From: Planctomycetia bacterium | Lineage (GTDB): Bacteria; Planctomycetota; UBA1135; UBA2386 | Assembly (NCBI GenBank): GCA_005776475.1 | Contig: SXPB01000166.1 | Coordinates: 1 to 37,578 of the forward strand | Direction of reading: 5' to 3' | DNA: 37,578 nucleotides | Shown here: positions 1 through 8,647 of the stretch, piece by piece | Position numbering within the stretch: position 1 is the stretch's first letter | Layout of the letters: each line of letters opens with the position of its first letter | Translations under genes and position numbers: made by a program | Notes under the pieces: generated by a model | Told to the model about the DNA's origin: nothing | Databases searched by the model: none | What the model saw: only the letters and a program-made list of their open reading frames with translations

Positions 1-653
1 GCGAGAACTTCCTCGACATGCACAAGGAAGGCGCGGCTTTCCGCAGCCTGATGAACTGCTACGCGATCGCGGTCTCGCTCGGCCTGCAGCACGGTGTGCC
101 GCTCGACGAGTTCTCCGACGCATTCGTGTTCACGCGCTTCGAGCCCAACGGCATCGTGCAGGGCCACGACCAGATCAAGATGGTCACCTCGGTGATCGAC
201 TACGTGTTCCGCGAGCTGGCGATCAGCTACCTCGGTCGCGAGGAACTGGCCCAGGTGCACAGCGAAGACCTGCGCAACACGACGATGGGCGGCAAGAGCC
301 CTGAGTTCACCGACGAGGAAGTCGTCTCCGAGACGGTCTACGAAGGCGAAGCGCCGCCGCCCGCGGTGCACGAGAACGAACATCTGCACCCGCACAGCCG
401 CGGCATGGCGCGCGGCCACGACGACATGACGATGGCGGCACCCATGATGGTGGCGCCGACCAACGCGGCGCTGCTGCGCGCCGAGCCGTCCTCGGCCGCG
501 ATCGCGACGCGGCAGACGCGCATGAAGATCGCCGAAGCCCGCCTCAAGGGCTACGAAGGCGATCCGTGCAGCGCCTGCGGCGCGTTCACCCTGGTGCGCA
601 ACGGCACCTGCCTGAAGTGCGTGTCCTGCGGCGGGACGAGTGGCTGCTCCTGA
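1..653 (+). CDS. nrdJ: Vitamin B12-dependent ribonucleotide reductase, C-terminal part (5' end outside window)
   Basis: This is the last ~217 residues of an adenosylcobalamin-dependent class II ribonucleotide reductase, which makes deoxyribonucleotides without oxygen dependence. The frame is open at base 3, so the gene starts upstream of the window. The visible part matches the conserved end of the family: a stretch reading [13 protein letters not shown], then [18 protein letters not shown], then an acidic and His/Pro/Met-rich linker (about residues 105-160 of the visible part), and a terminal Cys-rich tail with CSACG, CLKC and CGGTSGCS. Tail cysteines in this family re-reduce the active site and may bind zinc. 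The last codons (T-S-G-C-S-stop) form the left arm of a long hairpin that is then duplicated downstream. I am confident of the family; the catalytic part cannot be seen. Confidence 0.93.
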   Translation, partial: ENFLDMHKEGAAFRSLMNCYAIAVSLGLQHGVPLDEFSDAFVFTRFEPNGIVQGHDQIKMVTSVIDYVFRELAISYLGREELAQVHSEDLRNTTMGGKSPEFTDEEVVSETVYEGEAPPPAVHENEHLHPHSRGMARGHDDMTMAAPMMVAPTNAALLRAEPSSAAIATRQTRMKIAEARLKGYEGDPCSACGAFTLVRNGTCLKCVSCGGTSGCS

Positions 654-671
654 GAGGAGCAACCACTCGTC
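635..671 (+). terminator. 17-bp-stem hairpin spanning the nrdJ stop codon
   Basis: The left arm is 635-651 and the right arm 655-671, with a 3-nt GAG loop at 652-654. The arms are complementary over 17 positions with one C/A mismatch. The TGA stop of nrdJ (651-653) lies at the tip. There is no T-tract, so this is a terminator or RNA-stability hairpin by structure only. The left arm is coding sequence for the last residues of NrdJ, which is unusual for a terminator. Confidence 0.6.
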
Positions 672-962
672 GTTCTCCCACTCAGCGGTCGGAACACCCT
701 TCGGGCGAATCACATCCCCGGCCGACTCGCTTCGTGGAGCGATGGTTGCTCCTGAGAGGAGCAACCACTCGTCGTTCTCCCACTCAGCGGTCGGAACACC
801 CTTCGGGCGAATCAAATCCCCGGCCGACTCGCTTCGTGGAGCTGGGCTGCTCCTGAGAGGAGCAACCACTCGTCGTTCTCCCACTCAGCGGTCGGAACAC
901 TCTTCGGGCGAATCAAATCCCCGGCCGACTCGCTTCGTGGAGCAGGGCTGTACTCCTGCGAG
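646..962 (+). repeat. Three tandem ~101-bp repeats plus a decayed fourth start
   Basis: The unit starting GCTCCTGAGAGGAGCAACC occurs at 646, 748 and 849, so the period is 102 then 101 bp. The copies differ by only a few bases: for example ATCACATC in copy 1 against ATCAAATC in copies 2 and 3, and ACACCC against ACACTC in copy 3. Each unit opens with the GAG-loop hairpin (743-767 in copy 2, 848-864 in copy 3) and contains a small CCC-TTC-GGG hairpin in the middle. After copy 3, at about 950, the sequence resembles a degenerate fourth start (ACTCCTGCGAGG). Frames open across the array on both strands but encode only the repeat and have no credible start. This accounts for most of the 370-bp gap between nrdJ and the next gene. 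Confidence 0.9.
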
Positions 963-1022
963 GCGCGAAGGCTTGGCCCTTATCGCCTCGCGGACCGCGC
1001 GGACTCGTGCTCGAATGCTGCG

Positions 1023-1634
1023 ATGAGCACATCGGCCGGTTGGTTCGGCCCGAACCGGGCTGAGGTCTGGAACCAGTTGAGCGCGCAACTCGGCGGCGCC
1101 TACTGCAAGGGAACGTGGCGTCGCTCCGACCGCATCACGGTCGAGCATGCCCACTGGACGATCACGCTCGACACGTTCACCACCTACGTGAACAACGTCC
1201 ACATCCCCTTCACGCGCTTCCGCGCCCCGTTCCTCGCCACGGGTGCGTTCCGTTGCAGGGTCTACCGAAGCAACCTGTTCAGCGTGATCGGCAAGTGGTT
1301 CGGCATCCAGGACGTCGTCGTCGGCGACGCCGACTTCGACGCCAACTTCATCGTCAAGAGCAACGACGAAGCCAAGGTGCGCGAGCTGCTCTCCGGCCCC
1401 GACTTGCGCCGCCGCCTGCAGGCCATGAAGGGCGCGACGCTGTCCGTCGAAGACCACGAAGGCTGGTTCGGGCCGAAGTTCCCCAAGGACACCGACGAAC
1501 TGCGCGTGCTCGTCGGCGGCCACCTCAAGGACACCGAGCGCCTGCGCGCCCTGTTCGCGTTGTTCGTCGTGGCCCTCGATCGCATCGAAGCCGTGGGCAT
1601 CGCGCGGGCGGGCAAGCCGACCCTCACATTGTGA
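1023..1634 (+). CDS. Conserved protein of unknown function (203 aa)
   Basis: I do not recognise a named family with certainty. The protein has no signal peptide and no clear membrane segment, so it is probably cytoplasmic. It begins with an aromatic stretch (AGWFGPNRAEVWNQL), then a beta-rich part containing WTITLDTF and TRFRAPF (about residues 45-75), then FGIQDVVVGDADFDANF (about 95-110), which looks like the conserved core of a bacterial protein of unknown function seen in several phyla. The C-terminus is helical, with TERLRALFALF. The ATG at 1023 is the first start after the repeat array; no clear ribosome binding site precedes it. It converges on the DUF1080 gene, with 9 bp between the two stops. 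Reality as a gene rests on sensible composition and length and on the fit between neighbours. Confidence 0.72.
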   Translation: MSTSAGWFGPNRAEVWNQLSAQLGGAYCKGTWRRSDRITVEHAHWTITLDTFTTYVNNVHIPFTRFRAPFLATGAFRCRVYRSNLFSVIGKWFGIQDVVVGDADFDANFIVKSNDEAKVRELLSGPDLRRRLQAMKGATLSVEDHEGWFGPKFPKDTDELRVLVGGHLKDTERLRALFALFVVALDRIEAVGIARAGKPTLTL

Positions 1635-1646
1635 GCGCGGCGCTCA
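1632..1646. terminator. Perfect palindrome joining two convergent stop codons
   Basis: TGAGCGC-G-GCGCTCA reads the same on both strands and holds the stop codons of both convergent genes (1632-1634 on +, 1644-1646 on -). It could act as a short bidirectional terminator, with five base pairs and a 5-nt loop. There is no T-tract on either side. Confidence 0.35.
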
Positions 1647-2912
1647 GAGTGGCTTGATCGCGATGGCGCGGAACTCGACCGCGTCGCCGTGGCCGCAGAA
1701 GCCGAAGTGGCCCTCGGTGCGGTTCTTGCCCGGATGGTCCTTCAGGTCGCTCGGCAGCGTGGCGATGTCTGCATCGACGATGCGCGTGCCGTTCAGCACG
1801 ACCATGTAGCGCGTGCCGCGCACGGTGACCTCTTCGAAGTTCCATTCGCCGACCGGCCGCAGGTAACCCCGTTGGCTCGGCACCACGCCGTAGACCGAAC
1901 CGTGCGCCTGGTAGGGCTTGAGGTCCTTGTACTTCGGGTGCGTGTCGTCGAGCACCTGCACTTCGACACCGGTGTAGGCCGGATCGCCGTTGCCCGGATA
2001 CCGGATCGCGAGCCCATTGTTGCCGCCAGGCGGCAGGCGGAACTGCAGCCGGACCGTGAAGTCGCCGTAGCGGCCCTCGGTGAACAGGTTGCCGCCCTTG
2101 CCTGCCTTGCAGCGGATCGCGCCGTCCGCCACTTCGTAGTTGTCGCGATCGCCCTGCCAACCGGTGAACGACGTGCCATCGAACAGGCTCTTCCACCCGT
2201 CGTTCGACGTCGCCGCGAGGATCGCGTTCGCCGCCGCCGCATCGAGCCGCTGCACCTTCAGGTTGCGGAAGCGGATCTCGCCGCCGTGCGTCTGCAGTTG
2301 CAGCGGGCCCGTCGCCGGCAACGCCCGCTTGCGATCCCAGTAGTTCTCCATGCGCGCGCCATCGACGGTCAACTTGTCGTTGAGCCACACCCACACGAGT
2401 TCGCCGACCATGCGGATGCGCATGCTGTTCCATTCGCCGAACGGTTTGTCGGCGACCACCGGCGGGAAGCGCGGCCCGACTTCGTTGTTCCACAGACCGC
2501 CGCTGCCCTTGTCGGCACCGTGCTTCCACTTGCCACCGGCTTCGGTCGTATCCCAGATCTGCACCTGCGGACTGCCGCGCAGGTAGATGCCCGAATCGGC
2601 GAGCGCCACCGTCTTGTACTCCAGCCAGAACTCGGCATCGCCGAACGCCTCGTCGGTGGTCAGGTAGGCGCCTTCGCCGTCGTTGACCAGGTCGTTGCCG
2701 TCGACGCGCCAGTGGGCGCGCATCGTCGCATCGTCTTCGGCCTGCAACTTGGCGCGCGCATCCTTGGCCATCGCCTCGAGCTTGTAGGGACTCTCGTGCC
2801 GCTGGCCGTGCCAGCCGGCGAAGTCGGTGCCGTTCCACAGCGGCACCGGAGCCTTGTCCTGGGCCAGCAACACACAGGGAAGCACACACGAGACGGCGAA
2901 CGCGAGGCGCAT
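1644..2912 (-). CDS. Secreted protein with two DUF1080 (3-keto-disaccharide hydrolase type) domains
   Basis: The 422-residue protein has a signal peptide (MRLAFAVSCVLPCVLLAQ) and two copies of the DUF1080 concanavalin-like fold. The first copy covers about residues 22-230, from PLWNGTDFAGW to EIRFRNLKVQRL. The second covers about 245-422, from SLFDGTSFTGW to the C-terminus. Motifs typical of the family are visible: SGIYLRG and QIWDTT in copy 1, NNGLAIRYPG and GVEVQVLDD in copy 2, plus paired WN and E-F-x-x-I patterns. Members of this family cleave 3-keto glycosides made by a sugar dehydrogenase, acting in the periplasm or at the surface; that role is inferred here. I chose the ATG at 2912 because an upstream in-frame start (2966) would bury the signal peptide. 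The gene is divergent from a dehydrogenase fusion that carries a third DUF1080 copy, so the two likely work together. Confidence 0.88.
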   Translation of the reverse strand: MRLAFAVSCVLPCVLLAQDKAPVPLWNGTDFAGWHGQRHESPYKLEAMAKDARAKLQAEDDATMRAHWRVDGNDLVNDGEGAYLTTDEAFGDAEFWLEYKTVALADSGIYLRGSPQVQIWDTTEAGGKWKHGADKGSGGLWNNEVGPRFPPVVADKPFGEWNSMRIRMVGELVWVWLNDKLTVDGARMENYWDRKRALPATGPLQLQTHGGEIRFRNLKVQRLDAAAANAILAATSNDGWKSLFDGTSFTGWQGDRDNYEVADGAIRCKAGKGGNLFTEGRYGDFTVRLQFRLPPGGNNGLAIRYPGNGDPAYTGVEVQVLDDTHPKYKDLKPYQAHGSVYGVVPSQRGYLRPVGEWNFEEVTVRGTRYMVVLNGTRIVDADIATLPSDLKDHPGKNRTEGHFGFCGHGDAVEFRAIAIKPL

Positions 2913-3010
2913 GTGCCCAGTATGCAATGCGACGCCACCGAGGCCACAAGTGCATTCGGGCGACAATCGTCGGCTTGCTGCCCTGACGGCACCCGCCTAC
3001 CGTCGCCCCA

Positions 3011-6000
3011 ATGCCGGCCGCGTATCGTCTGCGTTCCAGGCTCGCCGCATGCCACGCGGCGACGTTCCCGTGCTTTCTCCTGTGCCTTTCGACTTTGCCG
3101 GCGCAACACCAGCTGCGGCCGTTTGCGCGGCAGCAGCTCGACACCCGATTCCTGTGCGAGGGTGCCACGGCGGCCGATCTCGACCGCGACGGCGACGTCG
3201 ATGTGACGGCCGGCCCCTATTGGTGGGAAGGCCCGGAGTTCACCAAGGCCCACACGCTGTATCCGCCCGCCACGTTCGACAAGGCCGGCTACTCCGACCA
3301 CTTCTTCAGCTTCGCCCATGACTTCGACGGCGACGGCTGGAACGACGTGCTGCGCATCGGCTTTCCGGGCAAGCAGGCGATCTGGTACCAGAACCCGAAG
3401 GGGCCGGCCGAGCAGTGGACCGCGCACGTCGTGTTCGACGGCGTCGACAACGAGTCGCCGACCTTCACCGACCTGACCGGCGACGGCAAACCCGAACTCG
3501 TCTGCATGACGCAGGACCGCCTCGGCTATGCCGCGGTCGACTGGCAACATCCCGAACGGCCTTGGACCTGGCACGCGATCTCGGCGGCGGGCATCGGCGG
3601 TCGCTTCACGCATGGTCTGGGCACGGGGGACATCGATGGCGACGGTCGCGTCGATGTGCTGTGGAAACACGGCTGGTGGCGCCAACCCGAGTCGTTGGCC
3701 GGCGACCCGCAGTGGCAGAACCACGGCGTCAAGTTCTGCGAACCCGGCGGCGCGCAGATGCTGGTGTTCGACGTCGATGGCGACGGCGACAACGACGTCG
3801 TCACCAGCGAACACGCGCATGGTTTCGGCCTCGTCTGGCACGAACAACAGCAACGCGAGGGCGCGATCGCATTCCATCGCCACCGCATCCTCGGCAAGAA
3901 GGCCAACGAGAACGCGTTCGGCGTCGTGCTCGGCGGCCTGCACGCGCTGTGCGCCGCCGACATGGACCAGGACGGCAAGCTCGACGTCGTCACCGGCAAC
4001 CGCTACTGGGCGCACTCGGGCAACGACCCCGTCGATCGCGAGCCGGCGCGGCTGCTGTGGCTGCAGTGCACGCGGACCGAAGCGGGCGTGCAGTGGATCC
4101 CGCGCGAGATCGACGGGCATTCGGGCGTCGGCACACAGGTCGTGGCCACCGACGTGACCGGCGACGGCGCTCCCGATGTCGTCGTCGGCAACAAGATGGG
4201 CGTGTTCGTGCACACGCAGCGGCCGACCTCCACCACCGCGCGCGCCCTCGAAGTGGCGCAACGGGTCGAGCTGGCCCGCCTGCTGCAGGACAAGGCGCCG
4301 CAGCGCGGCGGCAGCGTGCCGAAGGGTGCCGACGGCAAACCGCTCAACCTCGACTTCGAAGCCGGCGACCTGCGCGATTGGCGGGCAACCGGGGAAGCGT
4401 TCACCCGCGTGGAAGCCGGTGACACCGTCGCCGTTCGTCGCGACGACATGCAGAGTGGCCACACCGGCCGGCACTGGGTCGGCTCGTACGAGGCCGCCGA
4501 ATCCGACCGCCCGCGCGGCACCTTGACGTCGGCGCCGTTTGCGCTCGATCCGGCGCACGTGAGCTTCCTCGTCGGTGGCGGGCGCGACCGCAGCACGCGG
4601 GTCGAGATCGTGCGCAACGACACCCAGGAAGTGCTGTTCGCGGCCAGCGGCACCGACAACGAACGGTTGCGGCTCGCCACCGCCGATCTGACGCTGCATC
4701 GGGGCCAGGCAGTGTTCGTGCGACTCGTCGACGACGCCACGGGCCACTGGGGCCACGTCAACTTCGACGACTTCCGGCTGCACGGCGATTCGCCGAAGGA
4801 CGGCGGATTCGCGCCCGAGCAGGCGCGGGCGCGCATGACCTTGCCGAAGGGATTTCGCGCCGAGCTGTTCGCCGCCGAACCGGACGTGACGCAGCCGATC
4901 GCGATGGCGGTCGACGAAGCGGGGCGGCTGTGGGTCGTGGAAGCGCACAGCTACCCGCAGAAGCGCCCCGCCGGCCAGGGCCTCGACCGCATCGTCGTCT
5001 TCACCGATGCCGACAGCGACGGCCGCTTCGACCAGCGCACGGTGTTTCTCGAAGGACTCAACCTCACCAGCGGCATCGCGGTGGGCTTTGGTGGCGTCTT
5101 CGTCGGCCAGGCGCCCGAGTTGCTGTTCGTGCCCGACCGCGATCGCAACCTGGTGCCCGATGGCCCGGCCGAAGTGCTGCTCGACGGCTGGCACTACGAA
5201 GACACCCACGAAACGTTGAACGCGTTCCGCTGGGGCCCCGATGGCTGGCTCTACGGCTGCCATGGCGTGTTCACGCATTCGCTGGTCGGACTGCCCGGCA
5301 CGCCCGAGGCGCAGCGCCAACCGCTGGATGCCGCGGTGTGGCGCTACCACCCGACGCGGCGGACCTTCGAGGTCTTTGCGCACGGCACCAGCAATCCGTG
5401 GGGCGTCGACTTCGATGCAAACGGCCAGGCGTTCGTGACGGCCTGCGTGATCCCCCACCTGTTCCACGTGATCCAGGGGGCCTACTACGATCGCCAGGCG
5501 GGCAAGCACTTCTCGCCGTTCGTCTACGACGACATCCCGACGATCGCCGACCACAAACACTGGCAAGGCGACAAGCCGCACGCCGGCAACAGCAGTTCCG
5601 ACGAACAGGGCGGCGGCCATGCGCACTGCGCTGCGTTGATCTACCGCGGCGGGCGTTGGCCGCAGCAGTACGACGGCGGCCTGCTGATGGTGAACCTGCA
5701 CGGGCACCGGCTCAACCACGACGTGCTGACGCGGCAGGGCAGCGGATTCGTCGGCAGCCATGGTCCGGACTTCCTGCGCGCGCACGACGAGTCGTTCCTC
5801 GGGGTGTCGCTGCAGCACGCGCCGGATGGCAACGTCTACCTGCTCGACTGGTACGACGACCAGACCTGCCACCACAGCAAGATCGAAGCGTGGGACCGCA
5901 GCAACGGCCGCATCTACAAGCTCTGCTACGGCGATGCGGCGCCGGCACCGCGGGATCTCGGGGCGCTCGCCGATGCCGACCTCGTGCCGTTGTTGTTCGA

Positions 6001-8200
6001 CGCGAACGACTACGCGGCGACCACCGCCCGCCGCCTGCTGCAGGAACGCAAGGCGATTGCGACGGCGCCGCTCCTGCGCGCCGAACTGCAGCGCCAGGAT
6101 CGCGCCGAACCGCAGCGACTGCGGGCCCTGTGGTCGCTGCACACGCTGGCCGCCCTCGACGACGCGGCGTTGCTGGCCTTGCTCACCGATCGGCATGAGT
6201 ACGTGCGCGCCTTCGCGATCCAGTTCCTGGTCGAAGACCGCGCCGCCACCGTCGAGCAGGTCGCCGCGTTGGCGCAGCGCGCCGAACACGACACCTCGCC
6301 GGTCGTGCGCCTCTACCTCGCCGCCGCGATGCAGCGCTTGCCGTTGGCGGATCGGTGGTCGATCGCTGTGGCGCTGGCCGCGCACGCCGAAGATGCCGGC
6401 GACCACAACCTGCCGAAGATGGTCTGGTTCGGCATCGAACCCGCCCTGCCGACCGACCCGGCCCGCGCGCTGCAGTTCGCCCGCAGCGCCCGGCTGCCCG
6501 ACGTCGCCACGTTCACGATCCGTCGTCTCACCGAAGCGGGTGGCGACGCCCTCGACGCCGTGGTGGCTGCGCTCGCGGCAACAGACGCCGGTGCGGCGGC
6601 ACCGTGGCTGGACGCAATCGCGAAAGGACTGGAGCGGCACACGTCGATGCCACGCCCCGCGGCCTGGCCGCAGCTCGCCGCCGCCGCACACCGTTGGCAG
6701 GATGCCAAGAACAGCGCGACGCTGGCCCTCGTCGGCGCCACGTTCGGCGATCCCGACAGCCTCGCGGCATTGCGTCGGCTCGTCGCCGACCCGGGCCAAC
6801 CGCGCGGTCGCCGCGAACGCGCGTTCGAGTTGCTGACGAAGACGCCAGGCCCCGACGATCGTTCGGCCGTGCTGGCGCTCATCGTCGATCCGATCCTCGG
6901 CGACCGCGCGCTGCGCACGTTGCCGCGCTTCGACGATCCGACGTTGGCCGCGGCGCTGCTCACGCAATGGCCCCAAATGCCGAACGAACGGCGCGCGGCG
7001 GCGGCAAAGGCACTCGCCAGCCGATCGGACTGGGCGCTGGCATTGCTCGACGCAGTCGGCAAGGGCACCGTCGATCGCGCCGTGCTCGACGCCCCCGTGC
7101 GCCAGCAACTCGTGCAGCTTGGCGATGCCTCAGTGCGCGAACGACTGACTACAATCTGGGGTCACCGTGGTGCAGCCGCGGCGACGGCCCAGCAGCAGAT
7201 CGACGCGTGGAAGCAGAAGCTCGACACGGCGGCCCTGGCCGCCGCCGACCGTAGCCGCGGCCGCGCGGTCTACCAGCGCACGTGCGGCAACTGCCACGTG
7301 CTGTACGGCCAGGGACTGCCGCTCGGCCCTGACCTCACCGGCAGCAACCGCAAGGACCTCGACTACCTGCTCGAGAACATCATCGACCCCAACCGCGAAG
7401 TGGCCCGCGACTATGAGTCGCGTTCCGTGAAGTTGAAGTCGGGCAGCGTGCTGATGGGCCTGCTCGCCGACGAAACCGCCACCGCGTGGACCGTGAAGAG
7501 CCTGTCCGGCAGCGAGGTAGTCGCCAAAGCCGACATCGCCTCGATCGAGCCTGCCACCGGCACGTCGTTGATGCCGCCGTCGCAACTCGAATCGCTGCGG
7601 CCCGACGAAGCCCGCGACCTGATCGCCTACCTGCGGCACGACCAGCAGGTGCCGCTGCGGCCCGGCAAGCAGGACGGCGACCTCCTGTTCTCCGGCAGCT
7701 CGTTCGCGCTGTGGCACGTCGATCCGGCGGTGTGGTCGATCGAAGACGGCGAAATCGTCGGGCGCACGACCACCGGGCTGCCGCGCAACAACTTCGCGGT
7801 CAGCCACCTGCTGCTCGCCGACTTCGAGTTCACCTTCGAAGTCAAACTCGTCGGCGACGCCGGCAACAGCGGCGTGCAGTTTCGCAGCGAACCGCTCGCC
7901 GAGGGCGACGTGGCGGGACCGCAGGCCGACATCGGACCGGGCTGGTGGGGCAAACTGTACGAAGAACACGGCCGCGGCCTGCTCGAAGCCGCCGGCGGCG
8001 AAGCGCACGTGAAGAAGGGCGAGTGGAACACCTACCGCATCGTCGCCAAGGGCGCGCGCGTGCAGGGCTTCCTCAACGACCAGCCGTGCTTCGACCGCGA
8101 CGACGCGCAGATGGCGTCGAAAGGCCACCTCGCCCTGCAGCTGCACAGCGGTGGTCCGACCGAGATCCGCTTCCGCAACCTGAAGCTGGTGGTGCGCTGA
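3011..8200 (+). CDS. Giant secreted fusion: FG-GAP repeats, PVC-type dehydrogenase, HEAT repeats, cytochrome c, DUF1080
   Basis: The protein has 1729 residues and a signal peptide of about 32 residues ending L-P-A-Q. Seven calcium-binding-like D-x-D-x-D-G repeats lie at about 56-390 (for example DLDRDGDVDV, DIDGDGRVDV), as in FG-GAP/VCBS propellers. About 430-600 looks like a beta-sandwich. From 609 (LPKGFRAELFAAEPDVTQP) to about 985 is the PVC-type membrane-bound dehydrogenase domain, followed by alpha-helical HEAT-like repeats at about 1010-1390. A PVC-type haem domain follows, with CGNCH at 1425-1429 and an axial-ligand region ending near 1545. A DUF1080 domain occupies 1555-1729. Inferred role: oxidation of a sugar or alcohol outside the cytoplasm with electrons passed to the haem, and 3-keto-glycoside cleavage by the last domain. 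FG-GAP and DUF1080 at opposite ends of the usual dehydrogenase/HEAT/haem core are uncommon. The substrate is unknown. Confidence 0.9.
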   Translation: MPAAYRLRSRLAACHAATFPCFLLCLSTLPAQHQLRPFARQQLDTRFLCEGATAADLDRDGDVDVTAGPYWWEGPEFTKAHTLYPPATFDKAGYSDHFFSFAHDFDGDGWNDVLRIGFPGKQAIWYQNPKGPAEQWTAHVVFDGVDNESPTFTDLTGDGKPELVCMTQDRLGYAAVDWQHPERPWTWHAISAAGIGGRFTHGLGTGDIDGDGRVDVLWKHGWWRQPESLAGDPQWQNHGVKFCEPGGAQMLVFDVDGDGDNDVVTSEHAHGFGLVWHEQQQREGAIAFHRHRILGKKANENAFGVVLGGLHALCAADMDQDGKLDVVTGNRYWAHSGNDPVDREPARLLWLQCTRTEAGVQWIPREIDGHSGVGTQVVATDVTGDGAPDVVVGNKMGVFVHTQRPTSTTARALEVAQRVELARLLQDKAPQRGGSVPKGADGKPLNLDFEAGDLRDWRATGEAFTRVEAGDTVAVRRDDMQSGHTGRHWVGSYEAAESDRPRGTLTSAPFALDPAHVSFLVGGGRDRSTRVEIVRNDTQEVLFAASGTDNERLRLATADLTLHRGQAVFVRLVDDATGHWGHVNFDDFRLHGDSPKDGGFAPEQARARMTLPKGFRAELFAAEPDVTQPIAMAVDEAGRLWVVEAHSYPQKRPAGQGLDRIVVFTDADSDGRFDQRTVFLEGLNLTSGIAVGFGGVFVGQAPELLFVPDRDRNLVPDGPAEVLLDGWHYEDTHETLNAFRWGPDGWLYGCHGVFTHSLVGLPGTPEAQRQPLDAAVWRYHPTRRTFEVFAHGTSNPWGVDFDANGQAFVTACVIPHLFHVIQGAYYDRQAGKHFSPFVYDDIPTIADHKHWQGDKPHAGNSSSDEQGGGHAHCAALIYRGGRWPQQYDGGLLMVNLHGHRLNHDVLTRQGSGFVGSHGPDFLRAHDESFLGVSLQHAPDGNVYLLDWYDDQTCHHSKIEAWDRSNGRIYKLCYGDAAPAPRDLGALADADLVPLLFDANDYAATTARRLLQERKAIATAPLLRAELQRQDRAEPQRLRALWSLHTLAALDDAALLALLTDRHEYVRAFAIQFLVEDRAATVEQVAALAQRAEHDTSPVVRLYLAAAMQRLPLADRWSIAVALAAHAEDAGDHNLPKMVWFGIEPALPTDPARALQFARSARLPDVATFTIRRLTEAGGDALDAVVAALAATDAGAAAPWLDAIAKGLERHTSMPRPAAWPQLAAAAHRWQDAKNSATLALVGATFGDPDSLAALRRLVADPGQPRGRRERAFELLTKTPGPDDRSAVLALIVDPILGDRALRTLPRFDDPTLAAALLTQWPQMPNERRAAAAKALASRSDWALALLDAVGKGTVDRAVLDAPVRQQLVQLGDASVRERLTTIWGHRGAAAATAQQQIDAWKQKLDTAALAAADRSRGRAVYQRTCGNCHVLYGQGLPLGPDLTGSNRKDLDYLLENIIDPNREVARDYESRSVKLKSGSVLMGLLADETATAWTVKSLSGSEVVAKADIASIEPATGTSLMPPSQLESLRPDEARDLIAYLRHDQQVPLRPGKQDGDLLFSGSSFALWHVDPAVWSIEDGEIVGRTTTGLPRNNFAVSHLLLADFEFTFEVKLVGDAGNSGVQFRSEPLAEGDVAGPQADIGPGWWGKLYEEHGRGLLEAAGGEAHVKKGEWNTYRIVAKGARVQGFLNDQPCFDRDDAQMASKGHLALQLHSGGPTEIRFRNLKLVVR

Positions 8201-8218
8201 CGGGGCTGGCTGCCTGGC

Positions 8219-8596
8219 TCAGCGATTGACCAGGAACGTCGCGATGTCGCCGAGGAACTTCTCGAGGTAGGCGCGGTGGGGTGCTGCGGCCGGCTGTTCG
8301 TCGATCGCCGCGAGCATCAGCTCCATCCAGCGATCGCGCGCCGCCTGGTCGACGACGAATGGGGCGTGCCGCATGCGCAGGCGCGGGTGGCCGCGTTCCT
8401 TGATGTAGTCCGGCGGCCCGCCGAAACGGTAGATCAGGAAGCCGCGCAGCCGCGCCTCGGCGCCGGCGAGGTCGTGCTTGGGGTACATCGGCCCGAGAAT
8501 CGGGTCCTGCGGCACGCGCCGGTAGAACCCGGCGATGATCGCCGTCAGGCACTCGGCCCCCAACAGCTGGTAGATCGGCAATTCGGCTTCGGTCAC
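8219..8596 (-). CDS. glbO: Group II truncated haemoglobin
   Basis: This is a 125-residue haem protein of the 2-on-2 globin fold, the usual length for the group. Visible signatures are the B10 tyrosine in GFYRRV (Tyr25), MYPKHDL (37-43), the GGPPDY turn (59-64), and the RGHPRLRMRHAPF block, in which His77 is the proximal haem ligand, followed by RDRW with the G8 tryptophan (Trp90). Proteins of this group bind oxygen or handle nitric oxide and peroxide in the cytoplasm. The start is GTG at 8596; a much longer open frame upstream is antisense to ruvB and tgt and is not real. It is divergent from ruvB, with 51 bp between the starts, and converges on the dehydrogenase fusion, with 18 bp between the stops. 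The symbol follows the family, not proven orthology. Confidence 0.88.
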   Translation of the reverse strand: MTEAELPIYQLLGAECLTAIIAGFYRRVPQDPILGPMYPKHDLAGAEARLRGFLIYRFGGPPDYIKERGHPRLRMRHAPFVVDQAARDRWMELMLAAIDEQPAAAPHRAYLEKFLGDIATFLVNR

Positions 8597-8647
8597 GCCA
8601 CCAGCGTGGTGGATTGCATCGCGAACACAAGTACGATCCCGCGCCCG

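Noticed and set aside
646..962. A tRNA-like or CRISPR-like reading of the 101-bp repeats
   Set aside because: There is no cloverleaf or conserved T-arm, the units are directly adjacent and far too long for CRISPR repeats, and there are no spacers.
566..1026. Open frames across the 101-bp repeats on both strands
   Set aside because: They encode the repeat unit over and over in different frames and have no start signal, so they are not genes.
2975..3003. Possible promoter TTGCTG, 17 bp, TACCGT before the dehydrogenase fusion
   Set aside because: Each box matches only about half of the sigma-70 consensus, and the -10 box would lie just 7 bp before the start codon. It is too weak to list.
2660..7108. 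A 1482-residue open frame on the minus strand
   Set aside because: It is antisense to the well-supported dehydrogenase fusion. It is open only because of GC-rich codon use, and its translation is Arg/Val/Ala-rich with no recognisable domain.
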